A stretch of 64,000 bases of DNA, taken from positions 453,258 through 517,257 of the forward strand of contig NZ_SWBO01000002.1 in assembly GCF_005116475.1 (NCBI RefSeq). Reading direction: 5' to 3'. The DNA comes from Pedobacter cryotolerans. GTDB lineage: Bacteria > Bacteroidota > Bacteroidia > Sphingobacteriales > Sphingobacteriaceae. The notes under the pieces were generated by a model. It worked only from the letters and a program-made list of their open reading frames with translations. It was not told the DNA's origin and did not search any database. The number at the start of each line of letters is the position of its first letter. The stretch's first letter is position 1. The translations under genes were made by a program, and so were the position numbers. Below, in pieces: positions 1 to 9,307 of this stretch.

Positions 1-58
1 CAGTGAAAAATTAAATATTAGTAGAGAAGTTGCAAAACATATATTAATTAGCAAATAG
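1..58 (+). CDS. C-terminal tail of a probable DtxR/MntR-family metal regulator (partial)
   Basis: An open frame enters at the left edge and ends at the TAG at 56-58, giving an 18-residue tail (SEKLNISREVAKHILISK). The stop lies 2 nt before the ATG of the Nramp transporter, so the two are probably co-transcribed. The 'IS.EVAK.I.I' pattern resembles the end of the FeoA/SH3-like domain closing DtxR-family metalloregulators. In Bacteroidota such regulators often sit directly before mntH. The family call is inference from few residues plus context; only the reading frame and spacing are seen directly. Confidence 0.45.
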   Translation, partial: SEKLNISREVAKHILISK

Positions 59-60
59 TT

Positions 61-1920
61 ATGCAGGATAAACAATCGTTAAGTGAGGTACACCAAAGTG
101 TTGCAACCAACAAACGAAAAGGCTGGAGAAGAATTTTAGCTTTTATTGGTCCGGCTTATTTAGTTAGTGTAGGATACATGGATCCAGGAAACTGGGCTAC
201 AGACATAGCTGGTGGTAGTAAATTTGGCTACCAACTGATTTGGGTTTTGCTAATGTCTAACCTAATTGCGCTTTTATTACAATCTTTGAGTGCCCGTTTA
301 GGAATTGTTAGAGGATTAGATTTAGCTCAAGCATCTCGAAATGCGTATCCAAAATGGGTTAATTTTCCATTATTTATTTTAGCGCAAACTGCAATTATAG
401 CTTGCGATTTAGCCGAAATTATTGGAATGGCCATTGGTTTAAACCTACTTTTTGGTTTACCATTAATTTGGGGAATATCCATTACCATTTTCGACACTGT
501 GCTTTTACTTTTTCTTTTAAATAAAGGAATGCGTAAAATGGAAGCTTTTATTGTTTCGATGGTGTTTATTGTAGGCTTATCCTTTTTGGTAGAAATGTTT
601 ATTGTAGAACCTTCCTTAAAAGAAATTGCAAAAGGTTTTGAACCATCAATGTTATCTGGCGAAGCTTTGTACATTGCTATAGGAATTATTGGCGCAACGG
701 TAATGCCGCACAATCTTTATTTACATTCATCGCTGGTACAAACCAGAAAGTTTGAGAGAGACAATAAAGGAATTAAGGAAGCCATTAAGTTTAATTTTAT
801 TGACACTGCTGTAGCGTTAAATTTAGCCTTTTTTGTAAATGCAGCCATACTTATTCTGGCGGCAGCAGCTTTTTTTACCAATGGTTTTCATGAAGTTGCA
901 GAGATCCAAGATGCACACTTATTGCTAAGTAACATTTTTGGTCCTGTAGCACCTGCGCTATTTGCCATTGCGTTAATCGCTGCCGGACAAAGCTCTACTG
1001 TAACAGGAACATTGGCTGGTCAAATTATAATGGAAGGACATTTAAATTTAAGAATACAGCCATGGATGAGACGCTTGATTACAAGATTGCTTGCCATTGT
1101 ACCTGCTTTTTTTACCATACTTTATTTTGGTGAAGATGCTTTAGGAGGTTTATTAATCCTCAGTCAAGTGGTGTTGAGTTTACAATTGGGTTTTGCCATC
1201 ATTCCGCTAATTCACCTAACTTCTGATAAAAAAGAAATGAAAGACTTTACCATTAAAACATGGGTAAAAGTTTTAGCTTGGATGAGTGCCGTTGTGATTG
1301 TGAGTTTAAATATCAAATTGGTAATTGAAGAAATTACTGGCTGGATTGCAGCTGCAGATGGTTGGTATATTTATGTAATCATTATTCCGTCGGCAATTTT
1401 AATCGGCTTGTTATTGGTTTTTATATTTTTATATCCATTATTGAGCAAAAAACAAAGAATTGGTAATGTACCACATGGTGATGCTTTAGCAATAGAGCCT
1501 ATAGAAAAAATTAATTACAAACAAATAGGTATAACTGTAGATTTTTCTAAAAACGATAGAAATACCATCCGCCATGCGCTAATTCAGGGAGGCAAGTCAG
1601 CACATTACCATATCATACACGTTGTGGAAACTGCCGCAGCAAGGTATCATGGAACAACTACAATGGACCATGAAACACAAAGTGATACAGAGAATTTGGA
1701 ACGTTACAAAATAAATTTATCTGATTTGGGCTATGATGCAACTATTCACATTGGTTTTGGCACTGCCGCTAAAGCAATTGCTGAAATAAGCATTAAAACA
1801 GAAATTGAGTTACTAGTAATGGGAGCTCATGGACACAAAGGTTTAAAAGATTTAATTTTTGGTACAACAGTAGATTCAGTTAGGCATAAAGTAGCTATAC
1901 CAGTATTAATTGTGAGGTAA
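61..1920 (+). CDS. mntH: Nramp-family divalent metal (Mn2+/Fe2+) transporter with C-terminal UspA domain
   Basis: A 619-residue inner-membrane protein. Residues about 25-460 form the Nramp core of roughly 11 helices. Both metal-binding signatures are present: DPGN in helix 1 (Asp41-Asn44) and MPH in helix 6 (Met215-His217). These support proton-coupled uptake of Mn2+ or Fe2+. After a short linker, residues about 480-619 are a universal-stress-protein (UspA) domain with the ATP-loop pattern MGAHGHKG...FGTT near the end. Bacterial MntH proteins are usually about 410-450 residues, so this is an Nramp-UspA fusion. It starts 2 nt after the probable DtxR-type regulator gene, which suggests metal-responsive co-regulation. 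The metal preference cannot be read from the sequence. Confidence 0.93.
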   Translation: MQDKQSLSEVHQSVATNKRKGWRRILAFIGPAYLVSVGYMDPGNWATDIAGGSKFGYQLIWVLLMSNLIALLLQSLSARLGIVRGLDLAQASRNAYPKWVNFPLFILAQTAIIACDLAEIIGMAIGLNLLFGLPLIWGISITIFDTVLLLFLLNKGMRKMEAFIVSMVFIVGLSFLVEMFIVEPSLKEIAKGFEPSMLSGEALYIAIGIIGATVMPHNLYLHSSLVQTRKFERDNKGIKEAIKFNFIDTAVALNLAFFVNAAILILAAAAFFTNGFHEVAEIQDAHLLLSNIFGPVAPALFAIALIAAGQSSTVTGTLAGQIIMEGHLNLRIQPWMRRLITRLLAIVPAFFTILYFGEDALGGLLILSQVVLSLQLGFAIIPLIHLTSDKKEMKDFTIKTWVKVLAWMSAVVIVSLNIKLVIEEITGWIAAADGWYIYVIIIPSAILIGLLLVFIFLYPLLSKKQRIGNVPHGDALAIEPIEKINYKQIGITVDFSKNDRNTIRHALIQGGKSAHYHIIHVVETAAARYHGTTTMDHETQSDTENLERYKINLSDLGYDATIHIGFGTAAKAIAEISIKTEIELLVMGAHGHKGLKDLIFGTTVDSVRHKVAIPVLIVR

Positions 1921-1935
1921 CGATTAACAACTTGT

Positions 1936-4218
1936 TTATTTAATATTTACCCTAACTCCTATAAAACCTCTTATCCCTTGATTTGGTGCATAAACATAAT
2001 TTGGATCAAATGTTAAACCATAAGGATTATCTGGCGTAACCAAAACCTGTCCGTTGGGTGCAAACTGTACATTTTTATCAAATGGATCATTTGAGCGAGC
2101 AATAATAAATGGAGTTCCTTTGTTTGGTGTAAAGTTGAGCAGGTTTTTTACGCCTCCATAAATTTCAATATTTTTAAATCCATCATACACTAACTGAATA
2201 TTTTGGATACTCCAAGTTGGCGAAAATGGTCTTCTGGGATCTAAATCGCCTAATAAGGGTAAACGCATTGGGCTGTAAACATTACCTGTATAATCTATAC
2301 CCAAATTTAACTTTCTAAGTTTATAAGAAATTGCCCAAGTTCCAGAAAACTTTTCAGTTAAAATCTGTTGTTGTTTGATACCATTTTCTGTAAAACTCAC
2401 ATCCTGATAAGTAGCTCCTAAAATAAATTTTAAACCAGAGCTAAAAGTCATATCAACATTAGCCGTTAAACCTTTGCTAACTGCATGGCCATTTAAATTA
2501 TCGTAAATGATTTGGTTCGGATTTGTATCAAAGTCTCCGATAATCCTATTGTTAAAATAGGTATAAAAAGCAGATAAATCTAAACCTAAAAACGACCCAT
2601 CTTTTAAATAAACCTTTTTTATATAGTTTAAATTAATGTTATAGGTACGTTCTGGTTTTAAATCATTGTTTATAATCACATCTCTTGCTCCAGTTAAAGC
2701 AGCGTGATCTTCTGTAAAAATATTTACAACTCTAAAGCCAGTACCAGCGTTAATTCTAATGATATTTTTTTCATTTAAACTTAGCTTATAAGCTAATCGT
2801 GGCGTAATAATACTGCCATGAATTGAATTGTAATCATACCTTAAGCCAGTCAAAAAAGAATGTGTCTTGTTTAATTTAATTTCATCTTGTACAAATAAAC
2901 CTGGTAATAGAATTTTTTCTGGTTGGTTAACAGCGTTGATAATTGAACTACTAGATGTGGCTGGAGTATTATCATCGTAAAATGTATATCGTAATGCTGC
3001 ACCAAAAAGTAAATCATTTTTACCTATCTTTTTATCCCATGTTAATTGAGAAAACGCAATTTGCTGCTTAGCAATATAAGATGTGGTTCCGTATCTACTA
3101 TCTTGATCGTGATTGGTTAGTGAAAATGCCACAAACATTTTCTCTTTAACAGGAAGCTGATAATTACCAATAAATTCTAATCTTTTAGTGTAAATACTCT
3201 CTCCATACACCTCATTTCCACCTCTAAAAGATTTATTCCAGCTCATTTCTCCTCCCCACCTATCTTCATATAAATATCTTGCTGCAACAGAAAAAATCCT
3301 ATTTTCTTTTCTCATTATATTCCATTTTTGGAAAACAGAAACCCTATCTTGTAAGGTAACATCAGTAAATCCATCGTGATTATGATCTACTTTGTTGCCA
3401 TATTTAAAATAATTTATACCTGTTAAAACCGATACTTTAGGACTAACATTAAATTTGAAGCCAATATCTGTGTTAAATTCTTTATAATCTGTAGCCATAA
3501 AATCTGCCGAAAAAGCTGCAGCATTTTGAACTTTTTTAGTAATGATATTAATTAAGCCACCAACTGCCTCGCTACCGTATAATGATGATGCAGGACCTTT
3601 TACTACTTCTATACGTTCTACTAAATCATTAGGAATACCTGATAAACCATAAACTGTTGATAAACTACTTACAATAGGCATTCCATCTATTAAAACCATT
3701 GTATACGGGCCTTCGAGGCCATTAATATGGATATCACCAGTATTACAGATATTGCAGTTAAGTTGGGGCCTAACACCATTAACATTTTGTAAAGCTTCAA
3801 ATATGCTTGGTGTTGGATTTTTTCTGAAAAATGTAGCTGTAAAAATCTCAACAGGAACTGGGCTTTCTAATCTATTTACTTCTTTTTGAGTACCCGTTAC
3901 TACCACTTCGTTTAATTTCTCATCAAGCGACTCTAATTTAATATTAGTCAAAACAGTATCTTTCTTCAGTTCTATTTTTACATAAACTGTTCGATAACCA
4001 ATGGCACTAATTTTTAAATTATAAGTTGCTGATTTTAATCGATTAAACTCAAAATTACTTAAACTATCAGTTAAGGTTTGTTTTTTGGCTTCTATCAATA
4101 AAACCGAAACCTTCAGGTTTTGATTATCAGATATTACATTGCCTTGTATTGAATAATCTTGTGCGTTAACACTATGATAACATAAAATTGAAACGATAAA
4201 TAAGAATAATTTTTGCAT
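1936..4218 (-). CDS. TonB-dependent outer-membrane receptor, probably metal uptake
   Basis: A 760-residue protein with a signal peptide (about 1-19, ending NAQ). It then has a CarboxypepD_reg-like beta-sandwich (about 22-100), a TonB-box-like EVVVTG (about 104-109), a plug domain (about 115-230) and a 22-strand-type barrel to the C-terminus. The plug holds a Cys155-x-x-Cys158 pair in NCNICNTG before the conserved INGLEGPYTMVLIDGMPI block, a feature I associate with metal-related TonB receptors. It is convergent with the Nramp gene, 15 nt apart. A perfect DtxR-like palindrome lies 31 nt before its ATG. A role in uptake of an iron or manganese complex is inferred from context; the ligand is unknown. 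Confidence 0.85.
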   Translation of the reverse strand: MQKLFLFIVSILCYHSVNAQDYSIQGNVISDNQNLKVSVLLIEAKKQTLTDSLSNFEFNRLKSATYNLKISAIGYRTVYVKIELKKDTVLTNIKLESLDEKLNEVVVTGTQKEVNRLESPVPVEIFTATFFRKNPTPSIFEALQNVNGVRPQLNCNICNTGDIHINGLEGPYTMVLIDGMPIVSSLSTVYGLSGIPNDLVERIEVVKGPASSLYGSEAVGGLINIITKKVQNAAAFSADFMATDYKEFNTDIGFKFNVSPKVSVLTGINYFKYGNKVDHNHDGFTDVTLQDRVSVFQKWNIMRKENRIFSVAARYLYEDRWGGEMSWNKSFRGGNEVYGESIYTKRLEFIGNYQLPVKEKMFVAFSLTNHDQDSRYGTTSYIAKQQIAFSQLTWDKKIGKNDLLFGAALRYTFYDDNTPATSSSSIINAVNQPEKILLPGLFVQDEIKLNKTHSFLTGLRYDYNSIHGSIITPRLAYKLSLNEKNIIRINAGTGFRVVNIFTEDHAALTGARDVIINNDLKPERTYNINLNYIKKVYLKDGSFLGLDLSAFYTYFNNRIIGDFDTNPNQIIYDNLNGHAVSKGLTANVDMTFSSGLKFILGATYQDVSFTENGIKQQQILTEKFSGTWAISYKLRKLNLGIDYTGNVYSPMRLPLLGDLDPRRPFSPTWSIQNIQLVYDGFKNIEIYGGVKNLLNFTPNKGTPFIIARSNDPFDKNVQFAPNGQVLVTPDNPYGLTFDPNYVYAPNQGIRGFIGVRVNIK

Positions 4219-4236
4219 GACTAAGGATTAGTTGCA

Positions 4237-4264
4237 CAAAAATATAAATTTAGATTAATCTAAA
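4237..4264 (-). promoter_or_regulatory. Promoter -7 box overlapped upstream by a DtxR-like palindromic operator
   Basis: TTTAGATTAATCTAAA at 4249-4264 is a perfect 16-bp palindrome. It resembles the TTAGGTTAGCCTAA half-site layout of DtxR/IdeR-type operators. On the minus strand, TATTTTTG at 4237-4244 fits the Bacteroidota -7 consensus TAnnTTTG and lies 18 nt before the TonB receptor ATG. The palindrome occupies the -33/-7 spacer, where a repressor would block polymerase. The binding protein is inferred to be the regulator whose tail is at 1-58. Confidence 0.6.
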
Positions 4265-4373
4265 AAATATTTTAGATATATATTTTAAATTAATTTTAAC
4301 CAACAAAAAAGCAACTACATTTGTTATGGTACAAAATTTTAAATAAGAAATAACGATATTTGCCATTATAACT

Positions 4374-4823
4374 ATGAAGAACGATATTCAAATAAAAAAT
4401 AAAAGGGCATATTTCGACTACCATATTTTAGATAGTTATGTTGCAGGCATTGCTTTGCTAGGCACAGAAATTAAGGCAATTAGACAAGGTAAAGCGAATA
4501 TGACTGATGCATTTTGTATGTTTATTGGTGATGTACTTTACGTAAGAAATCTACATATCTCAGAATACAGTCATAGTTCTTTTCACCATCATGATATTAA
4601 AAGAGATCGTGTTTTATTATTGCACAAAAAAGAACTTAAAAAGCTAAAAATTAAAGGCGAAGAAAAAGGTTTTACTATTGTACCGTTAAGAATTTTTACC
4701 AACGAGCGTGGTTTTGCCAAAATGGAAATTGCAATAGCTCAAGGTAAAAAAGAATTTGATAAACGAGACAGTATAAAAGACAGAGAAAGTAAACGTGAAA
4801 TGGATAGAGCAATGAAAGTATAA
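4374..4823 (+). CDS. smpB: SsrA-binding protein SmpB
   Basis: A 149-residue protein matching SmpB along its full length. It has the N-terminal NKRAYFDYHI segment, the LLGTEIKAIRQGKANMTDAF core and the basic C-terminal tail (KKEFDKRDSIKDRESKREMDRAMK) that enters the ribosomal A site. SmpB binds tmRNA and delivers it to stalled ribosomes for trans-translation. The ATG is chosen by length and N-terminal match. It is monocistronic; the downstream gap to pcm carries a degenerate CAGTTTTC-type repeat. The tmRNA gene itself is not in the window. Confidence 0.97.
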   Translation: MKNDIQIKNKRAYFDYHILDSYVAGIALLGTEIKAIRQGKANMTDAFCMFIGDVLYVRNLHISEYSHSSFHHHDIKRDRVLLLHKKELKKLKIKGEEKGFTIVPLRIFTNERGFAKMEIAIAQGKKEFDKRDSIKDRESKREMDRAMKV

Positions 4824-4887
4824 TCAGTTTTCAATTTTCGGTTTACAGTTTTCAAACTGAGAATTGCTAACTAAAAACTGCTAACTG
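4824..4887. repeat. Degenerate CAGTTTTC/AACTGCTAACT intergenic repeat
   Basis: The short convergent gap after smpB is built of slightly varied copies of words such as TCAGTTTTC, GTTTACAGTTTTC and its complement-like AAAACTGCTAACTG. The 12-mer GTTTACAGTTTT at 4841-4852 recurs exactly at 53857-53868, and a longer relative fills 48731-48862. It can partly fold back on itself. Confidence 0.6.
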
Positions 4888-4889
4888 GG

Positions 4890-5546
4890 CTACCAAGCCT
4901 GATCGCCAACCAAAGGCACAAACCTAAAAGTATCTAATTCAATTCTATCAAAATCGTTTTCGTTAACACGAATTACTGTTATCATTTTTTGAGATTTTTC
5001 ATCTCCTACTGGGATAACCAAAATACCGCCAATTTTAAGTTGCTTTAATAAAATTTCTGGCACAAATGGAGCACCTGCTGTAACTATTATTTTGTGATAT
5101 GGGGCGTGTGCTGCAATCCCTTTTGATCCATCTCCTAAAAAGAAATTAGCTTTGTAACCCATGCCCGGCAAAACTTTGATGGTATGGTTATAAATATTCT
5201 GCTGGCGCTCTATGGTGTAAACATTTGCTCCAACTTCCATTAAAACACAAGTTTGGTATCCAGAGCCAGTGCCAATTTCTAACACTTTATCGCCTTTTTG
5301 AATGTGTAAAAGCTCTGTTTGATAAGCAACCGTATAAGGTTGAGAAATTGTTTGTCCATCACCAATAGGGAAGGCAATATCTTTATAAGCTTGGTTCCAA
5401 AAAGTTTCGTCGAAAAAAAAGTGACGAGGAACTTTAGCGATTGCTTTTAAAACTTTTTCATCACTAATTCCCTTATCTTTTAAAATTTCAACAAGCTTCT
5501 TTCTTGCTCCTCTTTCTCTATAATTATCAACAAATTTATATGCCAT
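4890..5546 (-). CDS. pcm: Protein-L-isoaspartate O-methyltransferase
   Basis: A 218-residue cytosolic enzyme that methylates L-isoaspartyl residues in aged proteins using S-adenosylmethionine. The SAM motif I (VLEIGTGSGYQTCVL, about residues 90-104) and the family signature IGDGQTISQPYTVAYQ (about 62-77) are both clear. The start of the protein (YRERGARKKLVEIL) matches the usual PCMT N-terminus, which supports the ATG used. It is transcribed leftward, convergent with smpB and divergent from the outer-membrane protein gene at 5767. Confidence 0.95.
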   Translation of the reverse strand: MAYKFVDNYRERGARKKLVEILKDKGISDEKVLKAIAKVPRHFFFDETFWNQAYKDIAFPIGDGQTISQPYTVAYQTELLHIQKGDKVLEIGTGSGYQTCVLMEVGANVYTIERQQNIYNHTIKVLPGMGYKANFFLGDGSKGIAAHAPYHKIIVTAGAPFVPEILLKQLKIGGILVIPVGDEKSQKMITVIRVNENDFDRIELDTFRFVPLVGDQAW

Positions 5547-5709
5547 TTCATTTCAAAAATACCCTTTTGAATGGAATTTTGTTTAAAAACTTATCATTTT
5601 AAAACAGCTAAATTGTAAGTAACACAAAATCAAGTTTAAATAATTATTTAGCTAAAAATGAATGATCAATGTTAAGTTTAATTAAGCATCTGTGCTAATT
5701 GAAATCAAT

Positions 5710-5741
5710 TTGCTTTTAATGGTAAATAATTTCTACTTTTG
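5710..5741 (+). promoter_or_regulatory. Bacteroidota-type promoter (TTG-N21-TACTTTTG)
   Basis: TTG at 5710-5712 and TACTTTTG at 5734-5741 fit the -33 TTG and -7 TAnnTTTG elements of the primary sigma factor in Bacteroidota. The box ends 25 nt before the ATG at 5767. The rest of the 220-bp divergent gap shows nothing I can name. Confidence 0.55.
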
Positions 5742-5766
5742 AACTCGTTAATTTTTCAAAAAACCT

Positions 5767-6447
5767 ATGAAAAAATTATTATTAAGTATTATTTGTTTAT
5801 CTATTTACATTAGTGCGTTTTCTCAATCTGAGGGCAACTATAATTACAGCATTGGTGTCCGTGGCTACAGTTTAATGCAATTTCCAAAAATACTAAATCA
5901 AGTAAATTCGCAAGATTATGTTAATGCCTACCTAAATGGCTTAATGATTAAATTTAATGATAATCAGATAAGTTATAGGATTAATGGTAATTATTTTAGA
6001 AAAGATATCAGCTTTGCTAACCAATGTAACAACTGCGAAATAGCCGAAGGAACCGTTACTGATTATAGTTTTAAAATCGGTTTTGAAAAAAGCATTAACT
6101 ATGCAAAAGTACAACCTTATTTTGGTGCAGATATGGGTTTTAGGTCGAGCTCATTTATTGGCGAAATTAACACCAACAACCCAATTAGCTTACAAAAACC
6201 ATATAATGTTGATACTGACAAAAATGGTTTTGTAATAGCCCCAATTATTGGTTTAAAGATAAATCCTGTTAAAAATGTTTCGTTTTTTGCAGAAACTAGT
6301 TTAGACTTTTACTATTCTTACGAGCGACAAGAAACTATACAGCAAAACGCAGATAATACCAGAACTTTTGCCAAATACAATAAATGGGAATTTCTACTTA
6401 ACCCAATTTCTGTTGGTATACAAATACATTTAATTAATAGAAATTAA
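5767..6447 (+). CDS. Exported protein, probable small outer-membrane beta-barrel, unknown function
   Basis: A 226-residue protein with a clear signal peptide (MKKLLLSIICLSIYISAFSQ). The rest alternates short beta-type segments with aromatic residues and ends in a strand-like GIQIHLINRN, as expected for an 8-10-strand OmpW/OmpA-like barrel. A CNNC pair lies near residue 84 (NQCNNCEIAEG). I recognise no family. It has its own promoter and overlaps the end of the convergent priA by 4 nt, so no operon context helps. The periplasmic or outer-membrane location is well supported; the function is not. Confidence 0.7.
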   Translation: MKKLLLSIICLSIYISAFSQSEGNYNYSIGVRGYSLMQFPKILNQVNSQDYVNAYLNGLMIKFNDNQISYRINGNYFRKDISFANQCNNCEIAEGTVTDYSFKIGFEKSINYAKVQPYFGADMGFRSSSFIGEINTNNPISLQKPYNVDTDKNGFVIAPIIGLKINPVKNVSFFAETSLDFYYSYERQETIQQNADNTRTFAKYNKWEFLLNPISVGIQIHLINRN

Positions 6448-8921
6448 TAAGGATCTACATCAATCTGAGTAATTACACTTTTAAATTCCTTTTGTGCATT
6501 AAACGCCTTAATGGTATCTTTTAAAACCAATTTTACCTTTTTAATGTCGGCGTTTTTCTCTGTTTTAATGATAATTTGTTTAATATAATAGTTTCTAATT
6601 CTAGCTATTAAAGGTTGTTCTGGACCAAGTATGCGATTACCTAATTGTGCTCTTAAAGCGTTTGCTAATTGCATAGCCGCATGATTTAAAACATTGGCAT
6701 CTTTGTGTTTAACGTTAATGAAAATTAATCGAGTAAATGGCGGATAATTGAATTGTTTACGTTCTGCCAATTCATCTGTATACATTTGGGCATAATCATT
6801 GGCAATTACTTGTTTTATTATGCGATGCGTATCATTGTAAGCTTGAATGCATACCTTACCCTGCTTATCTCTTCTTCCGGCTCTGCCTGCAACTTGAGCC
6901 AATAATTGGTAACTGCGCTCAAAAGCTCTAAAATCTGGATAATTTAATAAAGTATCTGCATTTATTACACCAATTAAACTTACATTATCAAAATCTAAAC
7001 CCTTGGCTACCATTTGTGTACCAATTAAAATCTGAGTTTTTTTATCCTGAAAATCTGATATAATTTGTTGCATTCCGTTTTTTGTTCGGGTACTATCTAA
7101 ATCTAATCGAGCAATTTTAACATCAGGAAAAATCAAGCTAAGTTCTTCTTCAATTCTCTCCGTTCCAAAACCTTTTTGTTCGATATGAACCGATCCACAA
7201 GCCGGACAAATAGTTAAACTATTTTGATGATAACCACAATAATGACAATGTAATTTGCCACTGGTTTTATGAAAGGTTAAACTTACATCGCAATTAACAC
7301 ATTTTGGCGCATAACCACACGTGGCACAAATTAATATAGTTGCATATCCTCTTCTATTTTGAAATAAAATGATTTGTTCTTTGTTTTCAAGTGCTGCAGA
7401 CATATCATCTATCAAAACACTAGTAAAATACGAAGTCATTTTTTTGCGTTTAGTTTCTTCAGCTATGCTTACCACTTCTTGCAAAGGCAATTGAACACCG
7501 CCAAAACGTTCGTTTAAAGTAACAAATCCATATTTGCCATTTTCTGCATTATAAAAACTTTCAATTGAAGGAGTTGCAGAGCCTAAAACAACTTTAGCTT
7601 GATGAAAGTGTGCCAAAACAATAGCCGCATCTCTTGCTTGATAACGGGGAGCTGGTTCATGTTGCTTGTAAGAAGATTCATGCTCTTCATCAACAACAAT
7701 TAGTTTTAGATTAATAAAAGGTAAAAATACCGCTGAACGTGCGCCAAGAACAACTTGGTAAGCGCCATTTAATACTTTATTCCAAATCTCTACCCGTTCA
7801 TTATCATTAAACTTACTATGATATACTCCAATTTTATCGCCAAAATAACGTTTAATTCGTTCTACAATTTGCGTAGTTAAAGCTATTTCTGGCAAAAGAA
7901 ACAAAACTTGTCCACCATTGGCTATTGCCTTTTCAATTAACTTAATGTACAATTGAGTTTTACCAGAAGCGGTAATACCATGTAATAAAACTACATCTTT
8001 TTCTATAAATTGGGTGTTAATTGCATTAAAAGCCACTTCTTGTGCAGTGCTAAGTGCAAAATTAACTTCAAATTCATCTTCTCCATCTAACAACCTACTC
8101 ACTTGCATTTTTTGCTGTATGAATATGTCTTTTTCAATAAGTGATTTAAAGGCTGCTTGCCCACTTCCACTTTCTTCCAACAGTTGTTGTTTGGCTATAG
8201 ATGGATTTAATTTAGCTAGTTTTAAATACGCTAATAACGCATCTAACTGTTTAGGAGCCTTTTCTAATGCTGCAAAAAGCTGTCTTAAATTCTCTTGCTC
8301 TTTATATAATGGATTTAGGGTTATAAATGATTTGAGTAAAGGTTTATATTTTTCAATTACTTCTTCGGCAATATAAATTACTTCTTTACCAATTAATGAG
8401 TTAATAATTGGATAAACCGTTTTTTGCCCAAGTAGTTCTACAACCTCATCAATAGCCATACGTGGCTTTTTATGCAAAAACTCAACTATCAAAGTTTCTT
8501 TGGTAGTTAAATTTAATTCATTTGGTAATTCGTCTCGTAAAACGATAATGGTTTCACTTGCCAACTTTAACCCAGTTGGTAAGGCGGCAGCCATTACATC
8601 TCCCTCATTGCATAAATAATAACTCGTTATCCAATTCCAAAACTGAAATTGCTTTTCGGTTAATACCGGATTTTCATCAACAACATCAATTATATACTTC
8701 GCTTCGTAAAACTCCGGAGGTTGCTTGGTAATATTTTTTACTAAGGCAGTATAAATTTTATGCTTACCAAACTGCACCACTACTCTTTTACCAATAGCAA
8801 CTCTTTCATTTAATTCAAAAGGTATGCGATAAGTATAATTAATAGCTAATGAAAGTGGTAAAATCACTTCAACAAAAAGGGTTTCTCTTTCTTCGAAATT
8901 TAGTGATGGCGCAAACTGCAT
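6444..8921 (-). CDS. priA: Primosomal replication protein N' (PriA helicase)
   Basis: An 825-residue superfamily 2 helicase that reloads the replisome at stalled forks. The N-terminal DNA-binding region (1 to about 290) is followed by the Walker A loop LLHGITASGKTQLY (about 313-326), the DEEH box in VVDEEHESSYKQ (about 408-419) and motif VI QVAGRAGRRD. Between them are the paired zinc-binding cysteines (CATCGY...CVNCD...CHYCGY...CPACGS, about 530-580) diagnostic of PriA. Its ATG overlaps the stop of the upstream DUF423 gene by 1 nt (TAATG), implying translational coupling. Confidence 0.97.
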   Translation of the reverse strand: MQFAPSLNFEERETLFVEVILPLSLAINYTYRIPFELNERVAIGKRVVVQFGKHKIYTALVKNITKQPPEFYEAKYIIDVVDENPVLTEKQFQFWNWITSYYLCNEGDVMAAALPTGLKLASETIIVLRDELPNELNLTTKETLIVEFLHKKPRMAIDEVVELLGQKTVYPIINSLIGKEVIYIAEEVIEKYKPLLKSFITLNPLYKEQENLRQLFAALEKAPKQLDALLAYLKLAKLNPSIAKQQLLEESGSGQAAFKSLIEKDIFIQQKMQVSRLLDGEDEFEVNFALSTAQEVAFNAINTQFIEKDVVLLHGITASGKTQLYIKLIEKAIANGGQVLFLLPEIALTTQIVERIKRYFGDKIGVYHSKFNDNERVEIWNKVLNGAYQVVLGARSAVFLPFINLKLIVVDEEHESSYKQHEPAPRYQARDAAIVLAHFHQAKVVLGSATPSIESFYNAENGKYGFVTLNERFGGVQLPLQEVVSIAEETKRKKMTSYFTSVLIDDMSAALENKEQIILFQNRRGYATILICATCGYAPKCVNCDVSLTFHKTSGKLHCHYCGYHQNSLTICPACGSVHIEQKGFGTERIEEELSLIFPDVKIARLDLDSTRTKNGMQQIISDFQDKKTQILIGTQMVAKGLDFDNVSLIGVINADTLLNYPDFRAFERSYQLLAQVAGRAGRRDKQGKVCIQAYNDTHRIIKQVIANDYAQMYTDELAERKQFNYPPFTRLIFINVKHKDANVLNHAAMQLANALRAQLGNRILGPEQPLIARIRNYYIKQIIIKTEKNADIKKVKLVLKDTIKAFNAQKEFKSVITQIDVDPY

Positions 8922-9307
8922 TATTTATCTTTTAGTGCTGCTAAAAACAAACAAACCCAACCTATAACAAAACATAAACCACCTAATGGAGTTACTGGAC
9001 CAACATATTGCGCAATTGAAGATGTAAAAACATCTTTTAAAGCCAATAAATACAACGAGCCCGAAAATAGCAATATTCCAGCAGTAAAAAATGTAAATGC
9101 CAATACGATTAATTTATTTTTATACCTGGCAAAGGTTGATAAATAAAGTAGGGCAAAAGTATGATAGAATTGATATTCGACACCCTTTTGCCAAATAGAT
9201 AATGAATAAGTATCAACAAGGTTTTTTAAACTATGTGCACCAAATGCACCAAGTATAACGGCTAAAGCTCCAAAGAAAGCGGCAGTAAGAATTATCTTTT
9301 TATTCAT
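8921..9307 (-). CDS. DUF423-family small membrane protein
   Basis: A 128-residue protein with four predicted transmembrane helices. It has the DUF423 hallmark start (AFFGALAVILGAFGAHSLKNL) and the WQKGVEYQFYHTFALL segment, plus the closing VTPLGGLCFVIGWVCLFLAA helix. The family is widespread in bacteria and has no agreed biochemical role. It is the first gene of a two-gene unit with priA and lies divergent from the gene at 9396. The family call is secure; the function is unknown. Confidence 0.9.
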   Translation of the reverse strand: MNKKIILTAAFFGALAVILGAFGAHSLKNLVDTYSLSIWQKGVEYQFYHTFALLYLSTFARYKNKLIVLAFTFFTAGILLFSGSLYLLALKDVFTSSIAQYVGPVTPLGGLCFVIGWVCLFLAALKDK

